Positions 1-6,753 of a stretch of 9,421 nt of DNA are shown piece by piece (the stretch's first letter is position 1; every line of letters starts with the position of its first letter). Below the pieces are notes generated by a model. That model was not told the DNA's origin, searched no databases, and worked only from the letters and a program-made list of their open reading frames with translations. This DNA comes from CAYPIE01 sp964410665 (GTDB taxonomy: Bacteria; Planctomycetota; Planctomycetia; Gemmatales; Gemmataceae): positions 1 through 9,421 of the forward strand of contig CAYPIE010000157.1 of the NCBI GenBank assembly GCA_964410665.1. The letters are read 5' to 3'. Both the position numbers and the translations under genes were made by a program.

Positions 1-4
1 AAAG

Positions 5-31
5 GCGAGCCCCGGACGTCAGTCCGGGGGT
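5..31. repeat. 27 bp palindromic repeat, copy 1
   Basis: This copy has perfect 8-base arms at 10-17 and 22-29 around a GTCA loop. A second copy lies at 169-195 in the same orientation and matches at 25 of 27 positions. The two copies bracket the tandem array at 33-166. It resembles a REP-like intergenic palindrome; whether it is dispersed in the genome cannot be judged from one window. Confidence 0.7.
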
Positions 32-32
32 T

Positions 33-166
33 CCCCGCACCGCAAGCGCCTCTGCTTCTTTCCCCGCAGCGCAATCGCCTCTGCTTCTTCCGCACCGCAA
101 ACGCCTCTGCCTACGCCGCACCGCAACCGCCTCTGCCTCTTGAATCGCAAACGCTTCTGCCTCTTC
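33..166. repeat. degenerate tandem array of about 26 bp units
   Basis: About five imperfect units, starting near 33, 62, 90, 116 and 143, share the core CCGCACCGCAA-N-CGCCTCTGC followed by a pyrimidine-rich CTTCTT or CTCTT tail. Unit length varies between about 24 and 28 bases. No open frame with plausible codon use runs through it. The same family, reverse-complemented, reappears at the other end of the window (9267-9421). It is intergenic, beyond the 3' end of the DUF1559 gene. Function unknown. Confidence 0.75.
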
Positions 167-168
167 AA

Positions 169-195
169 GCGAGTCCCAGACGTCAGTCCGGGGGT
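169..195. repeat. 27 bp palindromic repeat, copy 2
   Basis: This copy is in direct orientation to 5-31 with two substitutions. Both fall in the left arm (174-181) opposite 186-193, turning one pair into a G-T wobble and breaking another, so the hairpin is weaker than in copy 1. The pattern suggests an older, decaying copy. Confidence 0.65.
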
Positions 196-256
196 GACGC
201 AGTGCCTCCAGCGACCTCGTAATGGTCAAAAACAGCAGATCTTTAGATGTAGAAAC

Positions 257-1240
257 CTAGAATTGGTCACTAACCACCTCGCCGCCGGCGCGGGTACCTA
301 ACGCACGCCACACATCGCGAGGAATGCTCTCGCGGACGAAGCTTACCGAGCCATCCATGCGTAGCACATTCACACCACCAGTATGGTAGCTGCGGCTAGT
401 AACCACAGCATACGTTGGAAGCGAGGTCGAGCGGCCTTCGCGGTGTGAGTTAAAGTCGACGTCGTAGGTAATGTTCCCATCGTTGTAGAGCACCTCGGTG
501 TTGGGCGGGAAGGTCGTCGTGAAGCCGGTTTGGTGCACTCGGGCATCCACCCACTCGGTATGGCCGGAATCCTGTTTGAACTCGCCCGCGGAAAAATATG
601 CGGTCAGATCGGCCGGCGTGTTGGGCACTGGAGTTCCTGCACCGCCAGGATTGCCCCCATCGCGCCAATAGGGCGTAAATGCCTTCACTTCGGCCATGCC
701 CAGAGTGTTACTCAGACCGTCTTGAATGTCGCCCACGCGAGTCGGTCGGTTGACGCGAAACACGCCATCACCCACCCCCATCGGCGGCGTGAACAGCATC
801 CATTGTCCAGCGTTGGCGGCATAGTTCAGGGGGTAGTGCACAAAGCTCGGCCCATCTTGCCGTTCGCGGTCGTTGGGCTCGCTGGGGCACAACAGGATCG
901 GCACACGGACGCGTGCCACCTCGGGCTGCTGGTTGATGGGGCGGGTGAAGTCGATCAGCCGTTGCAAGTTTTCTTGCTCGACGTAGGGCAGCAGCCGGCT
1001 GTGCAGGCTCCAGTACACCGTGCCACCGGCCAGGACATAGTCGCCCAGCGATGGGAAGTTGCCCAGGGCCGATTCGCGATTGTGCAGAGCGAGTCCGAGT
1101 TGCTTAAGGTTGTTGGAGCACTTCATGCGGTTGGCTGCCTCACGCACCTTTTGCACAGCGGGTAAGAGCAGGCCGATGAGGATCGCGATGATGGCGATGA
1201 CGACGAGAAGCTCGATCAGGGTGAAGCCGCGGCGATTCAT
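257..1240 (-). CDS. DUF1559 protein with prepilin-type leader and H-X9-DG motif
   Basis: This is a 327-residue secreted or membrane-anchored protein of the planctomycete-expanded DUF1559 family, whose function is not established. Residues 1-5 (MNRRG) followed by FTLIELLVVIAIIAIL form a type IV pilin/pseudopilin leader, with expected prepilin peptidase cleavage between Gly5 and Phe6 and methylation of Phe6. The following hydrophobic helix to about residue 28 would anchor the protein or pack a pilin core. The stretch AVQKVREAANRMKCSNNLKQLGLALHN is the usual DUF1559 N-terminal signature. Near the C-terminus, His286 followed nine residues later by Asp296-Gly297 is the H-X9-DG motif associated with these pseudopilin-like proteins. 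An AAGGAAG Shine-Dalgarno (1247-1253 on the minus strand) lies 6 bases before the ATG. The gene appears intact, unlike its two upstream regulatory neighbours. No assembly ATPase or prepilin peptidase gene is nearby, so it is probably one of many paralogues. Confidence 0.93.
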   Translation of the reverse strand: MNRRGFTLIELLVVIAIIAILIGLLLPAVQKVREAANRMKCSNNLKQLGLALHNRESALGNFPSLGDYVLAGGTVYWSLHSRLLPYVEQENLQRLIDFTRPINQQPEVARVRVPILLCPSEPNDRERQDGPSFVHYPLNYAANAGQWMLFTPPMGVGDGVFRVNRPTRVGDIQDGLSNTLGMAEVKAFTPYWRDGGNPGGAGTPVPNTPADLTAYFSAGEFKQDSGHTEWVDARVHQTGFTTTFPPNTEVLYNDGNITYDVDFNSHREGRSTSLPTYAVVTSRSYHTGGVNVLRMDGSVSFVRESIPRDVWRALGTRAGGEVVSDQF

Positions 1241-1397
1241 GCAATACTTCCTTGGAGTGCGCTGAGGGAGCGACCGTCCCGACGGGCATGCCCCCTTGGC
1301 TTCCCAGGTGGGCGGAACGGTAGTGCCAGAGATTGGCTATACGAGCGCTCCGCTACCCGGCAACCCAAGATTTTCGGATGTAGGAAACTTCAAATGA

Positions 1398-1903
1398 CTA
1401 CCCGATGTCTCCGCGAGTCACCTCGACGTGCAACCAAGCCCGGGCATAACGCCACATGCGGTCGGCGGTGGCCGGGGACACGCCGAGCACTTCTGCAGCT
1501 TGCTCCCCGGTCTGCCCGGCAAAGAAACGCAGCTCGACAAGCCGGGCGTGCTCAGGCTTGATTGCCGCTAGCTTGTCGAGCGATTCATTGACTGCCTCGA
1601 CATCCGTCCCAGGTATTGGACTAACAAGCTCAAAACCATCAATTGGAATTGCCTTTCCACCGCGTTTGGCCGTCGTACGGGCCCGCGCTTGATCAACGAG
1701 GATTCGCCGCATGGCCGTGGCCGCGACCCGGAAAAAGTGCTGCCGGTCGGCCCAGTCGACGGAAGCCTGGGCCAGCTTCAACCAAACCTCGTGCACCAGC
1801 GCCGTGGCCTCGAGCGTATGCTTTGCGCCTCACCGGCCAGCTTTGCCGCCGCCAGCTTGCGAAGCTCATCGTAGACCAGCGGCAACAACTCAGCAGGGGT
1901 CAA
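1398..1903 (-). pseudogene. ECF RNA polymerase sigma factor (TIGR02999-like), frameshifted
   Basis: An ECF sigma factor would direct RNA polymerase to a small regulon. The main frame from about 1829 to 1398 contains ATALVHEVWLKL and ILVDQARAR (region 2), then the region 4 helix-turn-helix with ELRFFAGQTGEQAAEVLGVS and RMWRYARAWL, all typical of the planctomycete TIGR02999 group. The missing N-terminus is upstream in another frame: TPAELLPLVYDELRKLAAAKLAGEA, starting best at a TTG at 1903 with a GGAG motif six bases before it. The frames join near 1823-1829 if one base is added, giving about 168 residues, close to family length. Without correction, the TTG frame stops about 15 codons after the break. 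Alternatives are a sequencing error, a true 1-base deletion, or -1 slippage; no classic slippery heptamer is present. These sigma factors usually sit next to a Ser/Thr kinase gene, as here, but usually upstream of it rather than downstream. Confidence 0.82.
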
Positions 1904-1925
1904 GGTATTCTCCGAGTGGTGGGTG

Positions 1926-1942
1926 TCTGCTTGCCGTGACTG
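1926..1942. repeat. 17 bp arm, inverted partner of 2056-2072
   Basis: The bases at 1926-1942 match the reverse complement of 2056-2072 at 16 of 17 positions (core CAGTCACGGCA). This arm lies just upstream of the sigma factor's proposed TTG start, while its partner sits in the loop of the larger inverted repeat, so the two pairings are mutually exclusive or nested. Confidence 0.6.
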
Positions 1943-1977
1943 ACTCGATCATCTCGACGGACCTCAGTTCGCTTCCT

Positions 1978-2150
1978 GGCGAAGGTCCGGTCTTTTCCGA
2001 GCGGCAGGTGGAAACCCGCCGAGCGTTGGGCAGACGTCGGTCCTGGGGCCTGCGGCAGTCACGGCAGGCAGACTACCGCAGAGGTTGGAGGCACCTCCGC
2101 CCAACGCTCGGCGGGTTCACACCCACTGCTCGGAAAGACGGACTTCGCCC
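1978..2150. repeat. 173 bp inverted-repeat element (MITE- or REP-like)
   Basis: Two arms of about 53 bases, 1978-2031 and 2099-2150, are reverse complements apart from a few single-base gaps and substitutions. The inner 19 bases (AACCCGCCGAGCGTTGGGC, 2013-2031 against 2099-2117) match perfectly. The 67-base loop holds further pairing potential, including a GGAG/CTCC hairpin just inside the right arm. No open reading frame lies inside. It occupies most of the 346-base gap between the kinase and sigma factor genes. It could be a non-autonomous mobile element, a REP doublet, or a structured leader RNA; target-site duplications are not obvious. The inverted repeat itself is certain, its nature is not. 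Confidence 0.7.
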
Positions 2151-2197
2151 TGACCAGCATACCAAACCAACCACCACGAGTTTACGCCTGACCCACA

Positions 2198-2225
2198 GCG
2201 GGCTCCCACCCGCCGCTCAGAAGAC
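2198..2225. repeat. degenerate third copy of the inverted-repeat arm
   Basis: This stretch aligns in direct orientation with 2111-2139, part of the right arm of the element at 1978-2150, sharing GCGGG, CACCC, GCTC and AGAC blocks with a one-base gap. It lies just beyond the 3' end of the TPR gene fragment and suggests that the arm unit is itself a repeated element. Confidence 0.5.
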
Positions 2226-2249
2226 ACACCCTCCGCGGGGACAGCTCTT

Positions 2250-3021
2250 TCACTTCTTCTCCTTCAGGGAGGGATACTTCGCTCGCTCGGCCCGCCACTT
2301 CTCCACCTGGTCGGGCTGCTCGAGGGCCGCATACAGCGCGATCAGCCGGTCCACCGCCTCCGGCAGCTGCACCCGACCGGCCACCGGGATGTTCCCTTGA
2401 CGAGCCCGCATCCCTTGGTAGCCCGCAAGCAAGAGTGGCTCCGCCTCGGCATACCGCTGCTGGCCCAGTAGCGAACCGCCCAACAGCGACAGGGTGTTGA
2501 AGGTAGTCCAGGCTCCAGGTTGAAGTGATTGACGGAGCACCGCACACTCCCGCAAAGCCGGTTCGGCCACGGCGAAGGCGTGCTGCTTGAGCAGCCCAGA
2601 TCCTAGCAGGGCCAGCGAGTATCCGTAGAGGGGGCTGCGGCGACCGAACCTGGCCCGATACCGTAGCACCGCCTGCTTTAGAAGCGACAATGCCTTGCCC
2701 GGCTCCCCTGCATCTTGGTAAGCCGCGGCCAGGTAGGCCATACAGTTCAGCATGTCCGGGTGCTCGGGACCCCGCTTCGACTTCATCCGCTCCAGCGTCT
2801 GTTCCAGAAGCCGGACCGCCTTGTCCAACTCGCCCACCTGGAAGTAAGCCTCCCCCAGGTGTCCCATGGTCCTCAGCGTGTCCGGGTGGTCCCTACCCAG
2901 CTTTGCCGTACGCATCTCCAAGGTCTGTTCGAAAAGCGGCACCCCCTTTACTCGGCTCCCCCGACCTCAGGTACGCCACCCCCAGGTTATTCATATAATC
3001 CAGCGTATTTAGGTTATCCAG
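2250..3021 (-). pseudogene. TPR half of a broken Ser/Thr kinase gene
   Basis: This is the C-terminal part of a planctomycete Ser/Thr kinase with kinesin-light-chain-like tetratricopeptide repeats, which would serve protein-protein contacts. Directly after the TGA ending the kinase fragment, the same frame continues as NTLDYMNNLGVAYLRSGEPSK, a TPR. A run of five Gs (CCCCC at 2942-2946 on the plus strand) then shifts the frame by +1, and the new frame reads VPLFEQTLEMRTAKLGRDHP and about 220 further residues. At least four to five roughly 42-residue repeats are visible, with linkers such as LGRDHPDTL and RGPEHPDML. The C-terminus (KWRAERAKYPSLKEKK) is the usual end of such kinases. The 2942-2250 part could only be made separately from an internal GTG with no clear ribosome site. 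I read 2250-3585 as one decayed gene. Confidence 0.8.
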
Positions 3022-3585
3022 TCAGCCCTTCGACTTCATGAGCTCGAGCGTCAGCTGGCGTTCATCGCAAAACCGGGTGATCGGCACCCCTTTGACCAGC
3101 TCCATCACGAAGTACGGCCGGCCGCTGTCGGTGCTCCCGGCGTCGAGCACCTTGGCGATGTGCGGGTGATCCATCAACGCCAGCGCCTGCCGCTCGGCTT
3201 CGAAGCGGGCCAGCACGGCCTTGGAGTCCATCCTCGCCTTGATCACCTTGACCGCCACCGGCCGCTTGACCGGCTCTTGCTGCTGGGCCAGCCAGACGCT
3301 GCACATGCCACCCTCGCCGATCTCCTCGACCAACTTGTAACGCCCGGCCAAGACCATCCCAGGCTGTTCGCCGGCGTAGCCCGCCGTGGGTGGGCCACCG
3401 GGGCCGTCGGTCGGGTTGAACGCTCCCCCAGTCGCGGGCGTTGCTCCCAGCCCGGCATCGGCGGCCAACAAAGCCTCCACCCGGGCCCGCAGCTCGGGGT
3501 TGTCTGCACATGCGCGGTCCAAAAATGCCGCCCGTTCCTCCGGAGGAACACTCAACGCGCGTTCGAACAGGGCTTCTTCAGTCAT
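3022..3585 (-). CDS. truncated Ser/Thr protein kinase, N-terminal lobe only
   Basis: This 187-residue product is the start of a planctomycete Ser/Thr protein kinase. Residues 1-45 (ALSVPPEERAAFLDRAC, ELRARVEALLAAD) are the usual helical leader of these kinases. The N-lobe follows: glycine loop GEGGMCSVW (90-98), with Cys95 where a third glycine is normal, ATP-binding Lys113 in VAVKVIK, alpha-C Glu131, and the hinge YFVMELVKG (158-166). After ITRFCDERQLTL (169-180) the sequence jumps directly into ELMKSK, which belongs to a TPR. The catalytic HRD loop, DFG and APE motifs are all missing, so the product cannot be an active kinase. The frame ends at TGA (3022-3024), which replaces a sense codon of a TPR linker. 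The ATG at 3585 has only a weak ribosome site. It precedes a TPR fragment and an ECF sigma gene on the same strand. Confidence 0.85.
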   Translation of the reverse strand: MTEEALFERALSVPPEERAAFLDRACADNPELRARVEALLAADAGLGATPATGGAFNPTDGPGGPPTAGYAGEQPGMVLAGRYKLVEEIGEGGMCSVWLAQQQEPVKRPVAVKVIKARMDSKAVLARFEAERQALALMDHPHIAKVLDAGSTDSGRPYFVMELVKGVPITRFCDERQLTLELMKSKG

Positions 3586-3725
3586 GGGAATTCTCGCCGC
3601 AGGGAGCCAGGAAATCGTCCTTCACTCCATTAGCGAGAAAGAACCGCCATGAGCGTCACGGAATCGTGAAAAAAACGATGGGTGTCGACAGCAGGAGCAT
3701 CTTCGCCTCGGAAGATCTCCCGCAC

Positions 3726-4937
3726 TCAGACAGGGGAGGCCGTCGATTCCCGCTTCTCCAACCCCGCCGACCAGGTCATGCTCGGTGGCGTGCTCACCGG
3801 CCGCCGGAACAGGCTCACCAGCAGCAACAGCAACCCGCCCAGCGTGCCGATGGACAGGATTAGCTGCACCGCCAGACCGAGGCCGGCCGGCACCAGCAGT
3901 TGCCACAACGCCGCGCCCACGAATAGGACGCAGCTGATCGGCAAGAAGTATTTCAGGCAAGTCATCATCACCTGATCAATACGCAGCCGCGGCAACGACC
4001 ATCGTATCCACATCATGACAAACACTAGTGCGAAACACTTGGCGATGAACACGGCAATGTTGATCAGATGGCCCCACAGGCCCAGCGATACGCTTAGCTC
4101 GCCCGGGACAATGCCCGTGTGCCAGCCGCCCAAAAACAGCAACACCGCCAACGCCGCGGCAGCGAACATGCTGGCGTACTCGGCCAGGAAAAAGATCGAC
4201 CAACGCAGCCCGGAGTATTCGGTGTGAAAGCCAGCTACCAGTTCGCTCTCGGCCTCCGCCAGATCAAACGGGGCCCTTTTGCAACTGGCCGTCGCACAGA
4301 CGAAGAAAATGAAGAACGCGGCATAAGCAAAAGGATCGTGGAAGATCGTCCAGTTCCAGATCGCTCCCTGTTGGAGATGGCCGATCGTATTCAAGTTCAG
4401 CGTCCCGGCAATCATCACGGGCACCAGAACGCACAAAGCCCGCGGCACCTCGTAACTGACCACTTGTGCGGCTTCACGCAGGCCGCCAAACATCGACCAC
4501 TTGCTCGCCGAAGCATAGCCCGCCAGGATAATGCCAAAAACTTCACTAGAAAGTACCGCCAACATGAAGAAGACAGCGATGTTGAGCTCGTAACCGACGA
4601 TACCCGCACTGAATGGTAAGACCAGAAAGGCAACAAACGTTGACACAAAGGTTAACAGCGGGGCCAGATAAAACAGGACCCGGTCCGCCCCCGCGGGAAT
4701 GGTGTCTTCCTTGGTCAACAGTTTGATGCCATCAGCAATGGTTTGCAGCCAACCAAAGCGGCCACCGACTCGCGTTGGCCCCAGCCGATCCTGGATGCGA
4801 CCTGCGACCTTGCGCTCAGCCCAAATAAAGAAGACTGCCAGCGCAGCAATCAACGTGAACAGCAGGGTCGCCACCACCAGGCCCGCCATCAGTAGGGCCA
4901 GCGGGTCCGGGAAATATTCTTGCATTATGGTGTGCAT
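3726..4937 (-). CDS. nuoH: NADH-quinone oxidoreductase subunit H
   Basis: NuoH is the membrane subunit of respiratory complex I that contacts the peripheral arm and helps form the quinone-binding cavity. The protein (about 403 residues from this ATG) is strongly hydrophobic with about eight or nine membrane segments. Family signatures are present: ERKVAGRIQDRLGPTRVG with GIKLLTKED after the first helix, AGYASASKWSMFGGLREAAQ and SYEVPRAL in the middle, and RAPFDLAEAESELVAGFHTEYSG. A hydrophilic C-terminal tail of about 25 residues follows the last helix. The start is uncertain: ATGs at 4937 and 4925 and a TTG at 4964 are in frame, none with a good ribosome site. Family length fits either ATG. 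No other nuo gene is in the window; downstream is the kinase fragment and upstream the divergent scpB, so the gene stands apart from any nuo operon. Confidence 0.95.
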   Translation of the reverse strand: MHTIMQEYFPDPLALLMAGLVVATLLFTLIAALAVFFIWAERKVAGRIQDRLGPTRVGGRFGWLQTIADGIKLLTKEDTIPAGADRVLFYLAPLLTFVSTFVAFLVLPFSAGIVGYELNIAVFFMLAVLSSEVFGIILAGYASASKWSMFGGLREAAQVVSYEVPRALCVLVPVMIAGTLNLNTIGHLQQGAIWNWTIFHDPFAYAAFFIFFVCATASCKRAPFDLAEAESELVAGFHTEYSGLRWSIFFLAEYASMFAAAALAVLLFLGGWHTGIVPGELSVSLGLWGHLINIAVFIAKCFALVFVMMWIRWSLPRLRIDQVMMTCLKYFLPISCVLFVGAALWQLLVPAGLGLAVQLILSIGTLGGLLLLLVSLFRRPVSTPPSMTWSAGLEKRESTASPV

Positions 4938-5044
4938 GCAGCAGTCCGGGGTTGCAGGGCACAATCCGACTGGTAGCCAACCGGGGCGTGCATTACTCTA
5001 CGCCGTGGCACTCGCCTCGACAAGCGGCCTGGTGGACACCCGTT

Positions 5045-5731
5045 ATGCAGTTCCGTCCTATGCAGTGGGGGCCGGCCGGTCGCCGCGATCCCCGCCAATT
5101 TCCGCGCAACTATCGGCCGAATCTGCGGCAACGCTATGCCGAGGATCCTGGGCAGGCCGGTGGCAACGATCCCTTGGCGCGCGATGAGCGGCTGGCCCGG
5201 CTGGAAGCAGCCCTGCTTCTGGCCGATGAGCCGCTGGCGGCCCGGCGGCTCGCGACCATTGCGGGCCTACGCGATAGCGCCGAGGTCCGCCAGCTGATCA
5301 CCTGGCTGTGCGACAGCTACGATGCCGATGGCACCGCCTACCAGGTCGAGGAGATTGCTGGCGGGTATCAGCTGTTAACTCGTCCCGTGTTCCATCCTTG
5401 GCTCATCCGCTTACGCCGCAGCGGCCATGAATTACGCTTGTCGAGCGCGGCCATGGAGACGCTGGCCATCGTGGCTTATCGCCAGCCGATCATGCGGGCA
5501 GAAATCGAGAAAATTCGAGGTGTTCATTGTGGAGAGATATTACAACAGTTGATGGAGAAGGGGCTGATTCGCATTGCCGGCCGCGATGATTCGCTCGGTC
5601 GCCCAGTGCTATATGGAACCACCAAAAAATTCCTGATCAGTTTTGGCCTCAACTCGCTCAAACAACTGCCTGAGGTCGAGGAGTTTTCCACTCCACCCGC
5701 CGGCAGCACTGAATCAACTCCCTCGTCATGA
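5045..5731 (+). CDS. scpB: segregation and condensation protein B
   Basis: ScpB is the winged-helix dimer of the SMC-ScpAB condensin that compacts and helps segregate the chromosome. From the ATG at 5045 the product has 228 residues. A first winged-helix domain lies at about 47-125 (LEAALLLADEPLAARRLA, with the EEIAGGYQLLTRP strand pair) and a second at about 130-205. The second contains the family signatures ETLAIVAYRQPIMRAEIEKIRGV and LGRPVLYGTTKKFLISFGL. The first 46 residues are rich in Arg, Pro, Gln and Asn and probably disordered. The start is uncertain: a GGTGG lies nine bases before the ATG at 5045, an in-frame ATG follows at 5060, and the frame is open back to a TTG at 4952. The C-terminal tail is Ser/Thr/Pro-rich. 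scpA, the usual neighbour, is not present. The gene diverges from nuoH and the two must share the short region 4938-5044 for their promoters. Confidence 0.92.
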   Translation: MQFRPMQWGPAGRRDPRQFPRNYRPNLRQRYAEDPGQAGGNDPLARDERLARLEAALLLADEPLAARRLATIAGLRDSAEVRQLITWLCDSYDADGTAYQVEEIAGGYQLLTRPVFHPWLIRLRRSGHELRLSSAAMETLAIVAYRQPIMRAEIEKIRGVHCGEILQQLMEKGLIRIAGRDDSLGRPVLYGTTKKFLISFGLNSLKQLPEVEEFSTPPAGSTESTPSS

Positions 5732-6616
5732 TATCCCCGGGTTGATCGGGCTTTTCCGCGGCGGTCCACTCCACAGCGGTGCATGGACAGCTGGGATGAT
5801 GCTCGATGACCCCAACGTACTGACGGTCGACAAGATTGTCCCCCGCTTGGTCGCCGTGGCTCCTCCACGCCAGGGCACACGGACAAGCAGTACAGCACAG
5901 GCAGATGCCTTGATTTGTCAATTGTTCAAGCGTACCGCAGGACTGGCGTCGGAATGCTGCAAGAGGGCCATCGCTCTGCGGACTGAGCCGCTCGGGCGCT
6001 ACACTCTCAGAGACCCACGGACCGCCCCGAAGGCCTGTTGCAAGCAATGAAGGAGAGGGGGACAAGCAACCATGCTCCATCCACCCTCTGCTCCCTCCAG
6101 ATGTGTACAGGAGCCTCCGGGTCACCGGCAAAGTACCAAGACCAGCATCTTTGCTCCCTTGCCGGGCGTATCGGCCCTGTCTAATGCCTCAACTGCGCAG
6201 CGCAATCTGGCCCGAGTGCACCCTTCGCCGACCGCTGCAACCCGGCGAGTCGTGCTCGTCGCGATCGACACATCCATACCGGTGCAGCGTCCTTCTCGGC
6301 AGTTGAGTGCACATCCAACGGGGTGTCTTGGCCAACAACCGCGTGGAAAAGTGAAGTAATTGGGTAAGCAGGAAGGGCAGCACCTATTCGCATCGGCAGC
6401 TCTCTCTACCAACCGCCAATAAAATGGTTGGCGAAGGACAGAAAAACAGCGAAAATCCTGCGGATTGCACATCTTTTCTGGGATGGCTGGAATCTCCGTG
6501 GAAGGCGCTAACCGCAGCGAAACGGGCTTGTTCCACTTCAGATAACCCAATCCATGCAATCTGACAGAGTCTGGAGAAATTCACTCAATTTCGCCCATGC
6601 TGTGTCCGGGGTCTCG
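5732..6616. other. long gap between scpB and the hydrolase, no convincing gene
   Basis: Several frames are open for 65 to 157 codons on both strands here, but none resembles a protein family I know; they overlap one another and are rich in Cys, Arg and Pro as expected for chance frames in GC-rich DNA. The best-looking candidate is a 95-codon plus-strand frame at 6072-6359, with a purine-rich stretch upstream but poor spacing and no recognisable domain. Alternative hairpins can form at 6409-6433 (CCAACC with GGTTGG, or CGCCAA with TTGGCG). I see no tRNA, SRP RNA, RNase P RNA or transposase remnant. Confidence 0.5.
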
Positions 6617-6645
6617 TTGACACCCCTATAAAATCGACGTAGACT
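6617..6645 (+). promoter_or_regulatory. putative sigma-70 promoter for the hydrolase
   Basis: A perfect TTGACA (6617-6622) is followed after exactly 17 bases by TAGACT (6640-6645), which matches four of six -10 consensus bases. Transcription would begin near 6652 and give a leader of about 100 bases before the ATG at 6754. An initiation site there makes the GTG at 6658 an unlikely start codon. Confidence 0.45.
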
Positions 6646-6753
6646 CCCTCCGATCAAGTGTGTTACGAACGGTGGCGAATATTGGAAATGGGTGCTCGGA
6701 CGCCTGGCTTAGCCAACCTCAGTCCGGGCTGCGATGGCCCAGCAGGTGTGTTC

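Noticed and set aside
33..166. CRISPR array
   Set aside because: Units are contiguous and degenerate with no unique spacers, and no cas genes are present.
530..1165. Plus-strand frame of 211 codons
   Set aside because: It lies entirely antisense to the DUF1559 gene, which has clear family motifs and a ribosome site; its own translation matches nothing.
1711..2400. Plus-strand frame of 229 codons across the sigma/kinase gap
   Set aside because: It runs through the inverted repeats and antisense to the sigma factor and TPR sequences; the product is Arg/Ser/Pro-rich with no domain.
3654..3681. Small hairpin followed by an A-run between the kinase fragment and nuoH
   Set aside because: The stem is only 4 bp and the A-run is on the wrong side for a terminator of the minus-strand nuoH.
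5658..6131. Minus-strand frame of 157 codons antisense to the end of scpB and beyond
   Set aside because: No family resemblance, no ribosome site, and Cys/Arg/Pro-rich composition typical of chance frames in GC-rich DNA.
6072..6359. Plus-strand frame of 95 codons with a purine-rich stretch upstream
   Set aside because: The AAGGAG lies too far (about 16 bases) from the ATG, and the protein has no helix, membrane or family pattern. Kept only as a possibility.
6122..6559. Minus-strand frame of 145 codons in the long gap
   Set aside because: Many Cys residues and no recognisable domain; two other frames overlap it and none shows coding-like composition.
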